Shown here: positions 27,291 through 35,343 of the stretch, piece by piece
How positions within the stretch are numbered: the first letter of the stretch is position 1
How the letters are laid out: each line of letters begins with the position of its first letter
Source: Terriglobia bacterium
Lineage (GTDB): Bacteria; Acidobacteriota; Terriglobia; Terriglobales; Acidobacteriaceae
Length of the DNA: 64,000 nucleotides
Assembly: GCA_020073185.1 (NCBI GenBank)
Contig: JAIQFT010000010.1
Location: 1 to 64,000 of the forward strand
Reading direction: 5' to 3'
The notes under the pieces: model-generated
The model's database searches: none
What the model was told of the DNA's origin: nothing
Seen by the model: only the letters and a program-made list of their open reading frames with translations
Translations under genes and position numbers: made by a program

Positions 27291-28692
27291 TTTAGACGAC
27301 ACGATCGTCGCCATTTCTACTCCACCCGGACGCGGCGGCCTTGGCGTGGTTCGCCTAGCCGGACCCGACGCGCGCGCCATCGCCGCGCCCATGCTGCGCC
27401 TGAAGTCCGAGCTGGAGCCCAATCGCGCCCTCTTCGGCGAGTTGGTCGAGCCGCAATACGGGGGGGCAGCCGTCCCCGGCTGTCCTGAGCCCGGGACCAA
27501 GATAGACGAGGTCGTGGTCACGTTCTTCCAGAAGCCGCACTCCTACACCGCCGACGACATCGTCGAAATCTCGGCCCACGGCTCTCCTGTCGTATTACGA
27601 CATATGGTCGAGCTCGCGCTCACCCGCGGCGCGCGCCTCGCCGAACCCGGCGAATTCACCATGCGCGCCTTTCTCAATGGCCGGCTGGACCTCACGCAGG
27701 CGGAAGCCGTTCGCGACCTGATTGACTCGCAAACTCTCTACCAGGCCCGCGTTGCCGCGCAGCAGCTCGGGGGCGCGCTCTCGCACCGCCTGGCGCCTAT
27801 CAAGCAAGAATTGGTTGAGCTGATCGCCACCCTGGAAGCGGGCGTGGATTTCGCCGAGGACGACGTCTCCGTTCTTCCCGGCCCGCAGATCCTGGTGCGC
27901 ATTGACGCCGTCGCCACGCCGCTGCGCGAGCTTTGCCGCTCCTTCGCTTACGGCAAACTGGTGCGCGAAGGCCTGACCCTTGCCATCGTCGGCCGCCCCA
28001 ACGTCGGCAAGTCGTCGCTGTTCAACCGGTTGGTGGAACGCGAGCGCGCCATCGTCACTGCCGCGCCCGGTACCACGCGCGATCTGGTCACCGAAACCGT
28101 CGCCATCGGCGGGATTCCCGTGCACCTGGTGGACACCGCCGGCATTCGCCAGGCACTCGACGAGGCTGAATCCATCGGCATCCGTAAATCGCTGGAGGCC
28201 CTCGCCGACGCGGATGTTGTTTTGGTTGTTTTCGATTTGCTCACCTTGGGCGACAGCGATTTCGAACTGGAGGAACGCACTAAGGGCCGGCCGCGAGTCC
28301 TGGTGCTGAACAAGGCTGATCTGCACGACGAGGCGCACGGTGTAATGACGAAGACACTGCCACCAGGAGAGGTTGTTTCTGAAGAGGTGATCGAGACCTC
28401 CGCTTTGACCGGACAAGGAATCGCCGAGCTGCGGGAGAAAATAATGGAGATCGCCGGCCGCGCCCCCCAGCAGGAGACCGCGTTCCTCACCAACCTCCGC
28501 CAGCAGAAGCTGGTCGAGGACTCGCTCACCGCTCTTGCCGCCGCCACCCACGCGGTCGAGAGCAACACCCCGCACGAAATGCTCCTGCTCGACCTCTACG
28601 GCGCCCTCCGCCAGCTCGACGAAATCACCGGCGCCACCACCACCGACGACATCCTCAACCTGATCTTCTCCACGTTTTGCATCGGAAAATGA
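27286..28692 (+). CDS. mnmE: tRNA modification GTPase MnmE
   Basis: MnmE with MnmG modifies U34 of certain tRNAs. The 468-residue product has the N-terminal folate-binding domain ([20 protein letters not shown], then [16 protein letters not shown]), a helical domain, the G domain with [16 protein letters not shown] and NKAD, and the terminal FCIGK motif. The GTG at 27286 before NLDDTIVAI is the right start by homology; the long upstream frame is not coding. About 12 extra residues near 60-71 ([12 protein letters not shown]) are encoded by a palindromic GC-rich element. Confidence 0.95.
   Translation: MNLDDTIVAISTPPGRGGLGVVRLAGPDARAIAAPMLRLKSELEPNRALFGELVEPQYGGAAVPGCPEPGTKIDEVVVTFFQKPHSYTADDIVEISAHGSPVVLRHMVELALTRGARLAEPGEFTMRAFLNGRLDLTQAEAVRDLIDSQTLYQARVAAQQLGGALSHRLAPIKQELVELIATLEAGVDFAEDDVSVLPGPQILVRIDAVATPLRELCRSFAYGKLVREGLTLAIVGRPNVGKSSLFNRLVERERAIVTAAPGTTRDLVTETVAIGGIPVHLVDTAGIRQALDEAESIGIRKSLEALADADVVLVVFDLLTLGDSDFELEERTKGRPRVLVLNKADLHDEAHGVMTKTLPPGEVVSEEVIETSALTGQGIAELREKIMEIAGRAPQQETAFLTNLRQQKLVEDSLTALAAATHAVESNTPHEMLLLDLYGALRQLDEITGATTTDDILNLIFSTFCIGK
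27467..27482. repeat. GC-rich palindrome inside mnmE
   Basis: CAGCCGTCCCCGGCTG, a 6-bp stem with a 4-base loop, lies in a short segment that MnmE homologues usually lack. It keeps the reading frame. Confidence 0.5.
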
Positions 28693-28722
28693 AGATGCAT
28701 CCAGTCCCATCCTCGCGGGTTC

Positions 28723-29817
28723 TCATGCTGGTCGCTGGCGGGCGATTTCATCGTCTTCTGCCGGGGCGGGATCAGAGTCCAGCCCTGAAAACCAACCTTG
28801 GTCACGCAACCGAAGCCAGCCCTTCCGTATGTGTTCCTCGCGGAAGATCTCGTGTTTCCGACGATTCCAACCCGTAAAACCGCGAACCACGGCTGCAAAA
28901 TCCCCAGCCGCCTTCGGGTCTTCATTCACGATCCAGTGAATGGTAGCCAACAACTCCAGACCATACGGCGTCTCAAAACCCTCGATCAAATGGCTAACCC
29001 TGTCGATTCGCTCAAGGGCCTCTTGATCGTTTTGCAGGAACTCAAACGCAGCCTTCCGAGCGCCCGGCAATAAAGCAATCTCAGCATGACTGCTGCGGTC
29101 CCCATAACCTCTGACGTAGTGTCCTTCAATGTTTTGGAGTACATGATGAAGATTCTCGGCATAGGGTCCCAGAAAGTACTTCGTGAATCTTAGCCGCAGG
29201 CGTTCACCTGCTGCTTGTAGGAAATACGCTAGCTTCTGCACCTCGAGCATTGTGTGTCTATACCCGACCGAACCGTACCGGTCGAGTAGGGCCAGCAACA
29301 GTGCTCTCCCGCGCGTCATTTTGGGTTTGACCGTGGCAACCAGCATTTGTTCCGCTGCAGGTGCACCGTGGGGAGCAAAGAGCAAGATGTCAACAGCTGC
29401 AAGCCCCGACAGCTGCCTTTGGATGAGGTGGGAGACCTCCTTCCAGTCCAGACCTCCGCTGCCGCACCCCAAGGGCGGTATAGCTATCGACCGAATTTGC
29501 AGCGTCTGGATCACCTCAGCCAGTGCGCTAAGCCCCCCTCGAATGTCGCTCAGGCGCGAAACGCCTCGCCAGTGACGCTTTGTGGGAAAATTGATGATGT
29601 ACTTCGGACCAACGAACTTTCCGGTTTCTACCACGAACATCTTTCCTGGCTCTACAACTCCTCGCTCGCATGCCTTCTGATACTGGCGGTAGTTGTCAGG
29701 AAACGCCTGCCTGAACTGTAGTGCGATGCCCTTGCCCATCACGCCAACGCAGTTTACAGTGTTCACCAGAGCTTCGACGTTCGCTTCAAGCAAATTACCA
29801 GTCGTTATACGCAGCAT
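28723..29817 (-). CDS. darG: DarG, macrodomain antitoxin (DNA ADP-ribosyl glycohydrolase)
   Basis: DarG removes ADP-ribose from DNA and also binds the toxin DarT. The 364-residue product has an N-terminal macrodomain (about 1-150) with NTVNCVGVMGKGIALQF, the adenosine/ribose pocket, and PPLGCGSGGLDW. A C-terminal domain (about 165-345) contains LEVQKLAYFLQAAGERLRLR, the DUF4065-like toxin-binding part known from DarG. The ATG at 29817 shares a base with the darT stop codon (TGATG), so translation is coupled. Codon and base composition are visibly less GC-rich than flanking genes. Confidence 0.9.
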   Translation of the reverse strand: MLRITTGNLLEANVEALVNTVNCVGVMGKGIALQFRQAFPDNYRQYQKACERGVVEPGKMFVVETGKFVGPKYIINFPTKRHWRGVSRLSDIRGGLSALAEVIQTLQIRSIAIPPLGCGSGGLDWKEVSHLIQRQLSGLAAVDILLFAPHGAPAAEQMLVATVKPKMTRGRALLLALLDRYGSVGYRHTMLEVQKLAYFLQAAGERLRLRFTKYFLGPYAENLHHVLQNIEGHYVRGYGDRSSHAEIALLPGARKAAFEFLQNDQEALERIDRVSHLIEGFETPYGLELLATIHWIVNEDPKAAGDFAAVVRGFTGWNRRKHEIFREEHIRKGWLRLRDQGWFSGLDSDPAPAEDDEIARQRPA

Positions 29818-30479
29818 CAGTAATACCACCCTCGACAAACAGTGATGTCAGGCCTGTGGTCAATTGCCTTGCCGTCGAGCAAGGCTTCAATCCTTGCTTT
29901 GATCGCGTTGGTCATAACAACGACATCAGACACGAGCGTCCAGGGGAAACTTCCATGCACAAGGAACTCAGCATTCCGGCGTCGTTTGCGGTCGGGGTCC
30001 TTTGGCGTGTCATTCCAGTATTGCAGGCGCATTACCTCCCAATCGACTTCGTCCAACTTGTCCAGATCGTCGAAGAAATCTGTTAACGCCATTGTGCCGT
30101 GGCCGTTCGTGAAGACAAATTTGCTGTCCCTTCGGGCCACCAATTGAGCATTGGAAACGAGGTAGATGACGTCGGACTGCCCTCCCGCATAGCCCTCGAC
30201 CCGGCCGTGATGAATCGCGCAGAGCATGGGCGAGAGAGGGGCAAAGTAGAATGGGACGTAATCATGGAGCGTTCCCCTAGGCCCGCACGGCACCTGCGTC
30301 CTGCCGCGGCGATCCTGAATGTTCTGATGCGCAATATTCACGTAATCGGTTCCTTCTCGCAGAAGATCACCGCAGCAGCGCAATGCCCCCTCGTCGAGAA
30401 TTGCGCTGAGATTATCGACATGAGTGATGTGGTACACCATCGTCGGTAATGGCGCAGCCATTTTGTTTTTCGCATCCAT
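29817..30479 (-). CDS. darT: DarT, DNA ADP-ribosyltransferase toxin
   Basis: DarT modifies thymidine in DNA with ADP-ribose from NAD and blocks replication. DarTG systems act as toxin-antitoxins and in anti-phage defence. The 220-residue product shows the DUF4433 features: VYHITHVDNLSAILDEG at the N-terminus, NIQDRRGRTQV, VPFYFAPLSPMLCAIHHG, and RNAEFLVHGSFPW, whose Glu is the expected catalytic residue. All are intact. The ATG at 30479 is preferred to an upstream TTG at 30488. The gene lies between a zinc-ribbon gene and darG, all on the minus strand. Confidence 0.92.
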   Translation of the reverse strand: MDAKNKMAAPLPTMVYHITHVDNLSAILDEGALRCCGDLLREGTDYVNIAHQNIQDRRGRTQVPCGPRGTLHDYVPFYFAPLSPMLCAIHHGRVEGYAGGQSDVIYLVSNAQLVARRDSKFVFTNGHGTMALTDFFDDLDKLDEVDWEVMRLQYWNDTPKDPDRKRRRNAEFLVHGSFPWTLVSDVVVMTNAIKARIEALLDGKAIDHRPDITVCRGWYY

Positions 30480-30545
30480 ACGGAACAATTCATATTATCT
30501 CGCCTAAACTGCGTTATCCTCGTGCACTCCTGCACATGCCCTCTC

Positions 30546-30743
30546 TTATCGGACCTGTGCGGGCCGCTTCCTCACTCCGGCCCCAGATTCCCGAATTGCG
30601 ATCGATCGCTTCAATTTTCGTGGCCTGTCCCAGTAGGGGTTCTTGCATTTCGGGCACACTTTCGGCTGCTCATTATTTGACCGCGGGAGCCATTCGTGCT
30701 CGCAGCGCTCGCAACGGTATCCCGGCAACATGACCCTGGCCAT
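30546..30743 (-). CDS. Small zinc-ribbon protein upstream of darT
   Basis: The 65-residue product has two CxxC pairs, CERC and CPKC, in the order YRCERCEHEWLPR and VCPKCKNPYWDRPRK, followed by a basic tail. This resembles small zinc-ribbon proteins that I associate with toxin-antitoxin and mobile loci. It is 66 bases upstream of darT on the same strand and shares the low-GC island, so it could be a regulator or third component of the DarTG locus. That role is inference. The ribosome-binding site is weak. Confidence 0.75.
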   Translation of the reverse strand: MARVMLPGYRCERCEHEWLPRSNNEQPKVCPKCKNPYWDRPRKLKRSIAIRESGAGVRKRPAQVR

Positions 30744-30985
30744 ACCGCATAGTCTCAGACTTCGGATATGTTAGGTCAAGTATCATATGAAAAGTATGTT
30801 ACCATAAAGAGCACACTTAAAATATATTACTTATAGGTAAAAATAAGCGGTACGAAGAGGGTGGCTTTCTAGGATTCTGGGTGGGTCTTTCCGAACCAAC
30901 ACCCGCCAGGCATGACCGCGTAGCGGCGGAGGGGAGACTGCTGCAATTCCGACCCTGCGACACGCCTTTATTTACTTCCTAACTT
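30744..30985. other. AT-rich region upstream of the DarTG island
   Basis: The stretch 30765-30850 is strikingly AT-rich for this genome and probably holds the minus-strand promoter of the zinc-ribbon-darT-darG operon. A TATGAT -10-like sequence reads on the minus strand at 30782-30787. No gene is seen. Confidence 0.45.
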
Positions 30986-31633
30986 CTACGGCACAATAAT
31001 CCTGCTCCCCTCCGCCGCGCCCACTACCGGCTTGTCGGGGAAATTGGCGAACAGGAAATCCAGGAATGCCTTCGATTTCGGCCTTCCCGACGTCTTTCCC
31101 AACGCCAGCCGCAGCGAGAACACCAGCGCTTTCAGCACCTCGCTGTCCTTCAGCGTCGAGTAGCCGCGGTTCTGCTCTTCGGTCTTGCGAAACTCCTGCA
31201 ACATCTTGGAAATTTCGGAAGCGACGGCGTGCTGCAACGGGTTTTGCATCGGCTGCTCGTAGATCAGCCCGGAGCCTACCTGCGTCTCGTAGGTCTTGGC
31301 CATGGCGGTGAGCGCCCGGATGACGTCGCGGTCGTACACGCCGCGGTCGCGCCGCGCCGCCTGCGCGATGGCGAAGCTGATTCCGGCAAGCAACGATTCG
31401 CGCTCATACACGAACGTCTCCGGCACCTCCACCTGCGGCATCAGCGCCTCGCGGTCCAGCTCCTCCAGGTGTGCCGCGTTCTCGTGCTTGCGCGCCTGCT
31501 GCAGGTAGGGGCAGTCGCTGGGGCAATCCAGCGTCACCTCGCGCTCGGTGCCGCAGCAGATGGGGCAGATGCGGTCGTGTACCGCCGGGCAGAAGCGCTT
31601 CTCCTTGCGTTCATGACAGATGGCGCAGCTCAA
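30986..31633 (-). CDS. Conserved cysteine-rich protein, unknown function
   Basis: The 215-residue product opens with a metal-binding-looking cluster LSCAICHERKEKRFCPAV, then RICPICCGTEREVTLDC with PSDCPYL: eight cysteines in about 45 residues. A helical domain follows (ETFVYERESLLAGISFAIAQ and on). The open frame extends to 31903, but the extra part runs through ACCACAGAGG repeats. I place the start at a TTG at 31633, with a GTG at 31696 also possible. The family occurs in Acidobacteria and relatives without a known role. Confidence 0.75.
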   Translation of the reverse strand: MSCAICHERKEKRFCPAVHDRICPICCGTEREVTLDCPSDCPYLQQARKHENAAHLEELDREALMPQVEVPETFVYERESLLAGISFAIAQAARRDRGVYDRDVIRALTAMAKTYETQVGSGLIYEQPMQNPLQHAVASEISKMLQEFRKTEEQNRGYSTLKDSEVLKALVFSLRLALGKTSGRPKSKAFLDFLFANFPDKPVVGAAEGSRIIVP

Positions 31634-32010
31634 CTCAGTGTCCGTCTCTCCGGTGATTTCGCCAATCCGCGGGCAAACTCGTATTATCGCATCCACTCGT
31701 CGGGACTTAACCACAGAGGACACGGAGGGGCGGAACCAGGACCATTGCCGATTGCGCCTGGTCCAGCACGATTCGACAATTAGGCGAAGGCGCATTCGCC
31801 TTTGTCTTCCTCTGTGCCCTCTGTGGCTGACCCAAAGACCTACTAAAACGCTCGGGTTTGAACCCGCGACGCTCAAAGCGCCCGTTTTTGGCTGGTTTTC
31901 CACAGGTTAGTACCGAAAACCCGCGTAAAATCAGGCTGGAACGCTTCTCAATCCCGCGGACGCTGTTGTACCATGTTGGCTATTCGGACTCAAGTTCTTA
32001 AGGAGGATGC
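31634..32010. other. Intergenic region with inverted ACCACAGAGG elements and hup promoter
   Basis: An element at 31708-31728 faces an inverted copy at 31811-31832 across about 80 bases. The rest (31833-32010) is the leader of the HU gene, ending in a strong TAAGGAGG ribosome-binding site. A T-arm-like motif near 31856 does not complete a tRNA. Confidence 0.55.
31708..31832. repeat. Inverted pair of ACCACAGAGG-type elements
   Basis: The left copy is TAACCACAGAGGACACGGAG plus G. The right copy ends CTCTGTGGCTG on the plus strand. The organisation is the same as at 3128-3262. The left copy is identical over 18 bases to the one inside rnr. Confidence 0.7.
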
Positions 32011-32304
32011 ATGGCTTCTGGCATGACCAAGACTCAACTCGTCCGTCACTTGGCCGAGAAGGTGGACACCAATAACAAGACCGCGGTCGCCTTCCTGGAA
32101 ACCCTGGCAGACACCGCCGTGAGAGAAACCAAGAAGAACGGCCTATTCATCATCCCGGGCCTCGGCCGCCTGGTGAAATCCAATCGCAAGGCGCGCATGG
32201 GCCGCAACCCCCAGACCGGCGAACCCATCAAGATCGCTGCCAAGACGGTGGTCAAGTTCCGCGTCGCCAAGGCCGCCAAAGACGCGATCGCCCCCAAGAA
32301 ATAG
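32011..32304 (+). CDS. hup: HU-family nucleoid-associated DNA-binding protein
   Basis: HU bends and compacts DNA. The 97-residue product (MTKTQLVRHLAEKVDTNNKT) has the HU/IHF fold with the beta-arm signature GRNPQTGEPIKIAAKTVVKF. The strong TAAGGAGGATGC leader suggests high expression. A clear intrinsic terminator follows at 32329-32355, so it is monocistronic. ATGs at residue 1 or 5 are both plausible starts. It is a little divergent from enterobacterial HU but keeps the DNA-contact arm. Confidence 0.92.
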   Translation: MASGMTKTQLVRHLAEKVDTNNKTAVAFLETLADTAVRETKKNGLFIIPGLGRLVKSNRKARMGRNPQTGEPIKIAAKTVVKFRVAKAAKDAIAPKK

Positions 32305-32328
32305 TTCCGTCTTTCTGCTCGGGAAACG

Positions 32329-32355
32329 AAGGCCGGCCCCGCGCCGGCCTTTTCC
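32329..32355 (+). terminator. Intrinsic terminator of hup
   Basis: AAGGCCGGC and GCCGGCCTT form a 9-bp stem with a 5-base loop, followed by a TTTTCCCC tail, 24 bases after the hup stop. Confidence 0.8.
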
Positions 32356-32507
32356 CCTTATTCGCAAACGGAAGCAACTGGGTCCGGCCGCGCACAGCTC
32401 GCAACGCCATTCCCGTCCTGAAACTGGCGCTCAACTCTGCCGAACACAACCGCGCCGCCCTTGTGCCATCGGCCTACAATGCCTTCGTACTCAGCCGAGG
32501 TGACGCC

Positions 32508-32918
32508 ATGAAGGCCAAGGCTGCTCTCGCTCTTCTGATTCTGCTCATCATTCTCTTGTTTCCTGCCCGCGTGACTTCGCAGTGGCCGCCCATGCCGCAG
32601 GAACTCGCCGGCGGACGCCCGGGCAGCTTCCGCTTCTCCACCACCGTCCAACTGCAGGCTGACCGCGACGATCTCGCGGACATGCACGCCAGCATCGAGC
32701 GCGTGCAGTCCCTCGTGCCCGCGATTTCCGACCCGATCACCCGCCAGGCGCTGCAGACGGAGATCCAGAAATGGCAACTGCACGTTGCCCGTTACGAACA
32801 GCGCCTCGCCAGCAGTGCCAGCCCCACCGCCGCCTCCGCCGAAGCTCGGCTCAACGCCATCAAGGGTCGGCGACAGTGCAGCGTCTGCCATGGCGCCATG
32901 TCGGAGCCAGGCCAATGA
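32508..32918 (+). CDS. Secreted protein with a C-terminal CxxCH motif
   Basis: The 136-residue product has a signal peptide (AALALLILLIILLFPARVTS) and a helical middle (DLADMHASIERVQSLVPAIS). It ends RRQCSVCHGAMSEPGQ. CSVCH matches the c-type heme attachment motif, so it could be a tiny mono-heme protein or simply a metal site. I do not recognise a family. The ATG at 32508 has a GAGGTGA site. It precedes another small secreted gene by about 100 bases. Confidence 0.65.
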   Translation: MKAKAALALLILLIILLFPARVTSQWPPMPQELAGGRPGSFRFSTTVQLQADRDDLADMHASIERVQSLVPAISDPITRQALQTEIQKWQLHVARYEQRLASSASPTAASAEARLNAIKGRRQCSVCHGAMSEPGQ

Positions 32919-33023
32919 TCCGTCGCGTCGCGCTCGAACCGCGGGCTCAGAATTTGCAAATCGATCGTCAACCATCGAAAATGGATTGCGGTCTATCGCC
33001 TCGAAACCGCTAAGGAGCCACGG

Positions 33024-33455
33024 ATGTTCGCCAGAAGTCTTGTCTTTGCCGTTGTCCTTTCTGCCGTTACCCTCCACGCCCAATCCACGCCGCCCCAGGC
33101 GCCCTTTCCAGGCGGGATGCCGCAGCCCGGCGCCGGCGCCCCTACCGCGCAGCCCATGCCGGCTCCCCAGCAGGAGCGGCTACGCGAGCTGCAGCAGAAC
33201 TTGATCCAGATGGGTACCCTGCTGGCCAAAATGAGGGCCGACGTCGCCAAGATTAAGGACGCTGACAGTAAACGGATCGCGGAGGAGAACGTTGCATTGT
33301 GGGAGAGGCTGCTGATGCACGTCCAGCGCGCCATGGAGCCGGCCATGCGCAACATGCCACCGGGCCCGGGAAGCGGTGCTCGCGGCATGCGGCGTCCGAT
33401 GGCGCAGCCCACAACCACGCCGCCGGCTGCCACTACACCACCGAAGCAGCCGTGA
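33024..33455 (+). CDS. Small secreted proline-rich protein
   Basis: The 143-residue product has a signal peptide (MFARSLVFAVVLSAVTLHAQ) and a Pro/Gln-rich segment. A helical core (QQERLRELQQNLIQMGTLLA, then KRIAEENVALWERLLMHVQ) and a Pro/Thr-rich tail follow. The helical core resembles that of the preceding gene's product, suggesting related periplasmic partners. An AAGGAGCC site precedes the ATG. Function unknown. Confidence 0.65.
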   Translation: MFARSLVFAVVLSAVTLHAQSTPPQAPFPGGMPQPGAGAPTAQPMPAPQQERLRELQQNLIQMGTLLAKMRADVAKIKDADSKRIAEENVALWERLLMHVQRAMEPAMRNMPPGPGSGARGMRRPMAQPTTTPPAATTPPKQP

Positions 33456-33510
33456 CCAGTTCCAGTTCGGCTCCGGAATGGCCGCGCATCATTCTGGCAG
33501 CGTCAACGCT

Positions 33511-34164
33511 ATGGACATACTTCTGAACGACATTGAAACCAGAGTGCTGGGGGCGTTGGTGGAAAAAGAGATTACCACCCCAGACTACTATCCTCTGTCA
33601 CTCAACGCGCTGATCAATGCCTGCAACCAGAAATCCAGCCGCGATCCGGTGATGGATCTGGAGGAGAACGACGTAAGGTCAGCGTTGGACTCGTTGGGCA
33701 CCAAGAGATTAGCTGGACCGGTTAGCACGGCGGATTCCCGCGTGACCAAATACGAGCACCGGCTCCAGGAAGTGTTCAACTTCGATCGCCGGGCGATAGC
33801 GATTCTCTGCGTGTTGTTCCTGCGCGGGCCGCAGACGCCCGGGGAACTGCGTGGCCGTACGGAGCGCATGTACCGTTTTGAGGAACTCGCCGATGTGCAG
33901 TCCACCCTGCAACGCCTCATGCAGCGCGAGCCCCCACTGGTCAAAATGCTTCGCCGGCAGCCGGGTACAAAGGAAGCGCGCTATGGCCACCTGTTCTCGG
34001 GCGATTTCGAAGGCGCCGAACCAGCGCCCGCCGGCGATGCGGCATCGCCAAGCTCAGCCGACGGGGAGCGCATGGCGCGTTTGGAAGCGGAGGTCGCGGG
34101 GCTTCACCAGAAGGTCGTGGATCTGGAGCAGCAGCTCGCGGATTTTCGCAAACAGTTTGAGTAG
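33511..34164 (+). CDS. YceH family protein (DUF480)
   Basis: The 217-residue product starts MDILLNDIETRVLGALVEKE and contains the family signature TTPDYYPLSLNALINACNQK. Two winged-helix repeats make up residues 1-175, with RGPQTPGELRGRTERM in the second. A C-terminal coiled coil (about 183-217) follows a disordered Ala/Ser linker. YceH proteins are conserved but poorly understood. The open frame extends upstream to 33376 and overlaps the preceding gene; 33511 fits the family start. Confidence 0.9.
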   Translation: MDILLNDIETRVLGALVEKEITTPDYYPLSLNALINACNQKSSRDPVMDLEENDVRSALDSLGTKRLAGPVSTADSRVTKYEHRLQEVFNFDRRAIAILCVLFLRGPQTPGELRGRTERMYRFEELADVQSTLQRLMQREPPLVKMLRRQPGTKEARYGHLFSGDFEGAEPAPAGDAASPSSADGERMARLEAEVAGLHQKVVDLEQQLADFRKQFE

Positions 34165-34526
34165 CACCCATGCCGCGCTCGCGGATTTTCAACCGCCGCG
34201 CGGTACGCTGTAAGTCCCGCCGCATGGGGTGACGGGCGGCACGCTCCGACTCGCGGCGATGCGTTCTGCACCAGAGGCATCGGTTTCCGCAAGAGTAAGG
34301 ATTTCTCCATCGCTACGGACTGAGCGGCGCAATTGGCGTCTTTTGGCGCTTGACGGTGCGAAAGCTGGAACCCCATGATGCCGCCATTGGGATTAAGAGT
34401 GGGGATGGAGTGGGGGGGACGTTTGATGTAAGAGCCGTTTCCTGAAGGCTGCGGTAATGTCGGGAAACGGCGCCCATCCGGAAGCTGTCAAAACACAATT
34501 TCCTACTACGGGGGATAACTGTCTCC
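34165..34526. other. Intergenic region with a hairpin leader
   Basis: There is no coding potential in these 362 bases. A 9-bp inverted repeat (GCCGTTTCC at 34434-34442 and GGAAACGGC at 34463-34471) lies about 55 bases before the next gene and may act in its leader or as a protein-binding site. Confidence 0.45.
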
Positions 34527-35258
34527 ATGTCCAGCCAAGGTACCAATGGGGCTGCCGTTCGTGTGTTGGTAGCCGACACTACAACGATGGGCAGTCAGCT
34601 AATCCTGGAGGCATTGCGCCGGGATGATCGCCTTGAAGTCGTGGGAGTGCTCACGGCTGCTGACGACTCCGCGGCGCTGCCCTCCGACCTCAACCCCCAT
34701 GTCGCGGTTGTCGGTGTGAGCGCCGACGGCAGTGCGCGGCGTGGCTTTGCTCTGCTGCGGCAGGGACTGGCTCGCTACCCCGGGGTGAAACCGGTTTTTC
34801 TTCTCGACTGTTCAACCCCCGAATTAGTGGTCGAGGCTTTTCGGGCGGGTGCTCGTGGTGTGGTCTGCCGTGACGACAGCCCCGATGTCCTGCGCAACTG
34901 TGTGTACGCCGTGCACGCGGGCCAGATTTGGGCCGATAGCGCCCAGTTGGGCTTCGTGCTCGATGCCTTCTCGCGCCGATGGGTGCCCCAAACTATCGTG
35001 GACAGCAAAGGCCGCCCCTTGCTTTCCAAGCGCGAGTTAGACGTGGTCCGGTGCGTCTCCGAGGGCATGACGAACCGGGAGATCGCGGCCCGCTTGTCGC
35101 TCAGCGAGCACACTGTCAAGAACTACATTTTTCGCATTTTTGACAAGCTGGGAGTGTCCAGCCGCGCCGAGCTGATCCTGTATGCCATGCGTCCCGAGGG
35201 CGGCACACAAGAGTCGACGTTTGCCCTATCGGCGGCATCGTCCGTCGCTGTGGCTTGA
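34527..35258 (+). CDS. LuxR/NarL-type regulator with degenerate receiver domain
   Basis: The 243-residue product has a receiver-like domain (about 10-125) and a C-terminal LuxR helix-turn-helix (about 165-225, SKRELDVVRCVSEGMTNREI, then SLSEHTVKNYIFRIFDKLGV). The position that should carry the phospho-accepting Asp reads AVVGVSADG, so there is no Asp. The acidic cluster at the start is also poor (VADTTT). It is therefore probably not phosphorylated and may respond to another signal. A GGGGGA site lies upstream. No sensor kinase is adjacent. Confidence 0.88.
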   Translation: MSSQGTNGAAVRVLVADTTTMGSQLILEALRRDDRLEVVGVLTAADDSAALPSDLNPHVAVVGVSADGSARRGFALLRQGLARYPGVKPVFLLDCSTPELVVEAFRAGARGVVCRDDSPDVLRNCVYAVHAGQIWADSAQLGFVLDAFSRRWVPQTIVDSKGRPLLSKRELDVVRCVSEGMTNREIAARLSLSEHTVKNYIFRIFDKLGVSSRAELILYAMRPEGGTQESTFALSAASSVAVA

Positions 35259-35343
35259 GCCACCCGAGCCTGTTCTGAAGCGAAGTCGAAGCGGAGGAAT
35301 TTCCTTCAACAGGCCACCTGCCCACGGATCACTTGGCCCTTCT

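Noticed and set aside
31846-31885. tRNA-like T-arm (GGTTTGAACCC) upstream of hup
   Set aside because: The stem is only 4 bp with a 6-base loop, and no acceptor, D or anticodon arms can be built around it. It may be a degraded fragment at most.
30986-31903. Full-length 305-residue version of the cysteine-rich protein
   Set aside because: The first 90 residues are translated from ACCACAGAGG repeats (HRGHRG-type peptides). A start near 31633 is more plausible.
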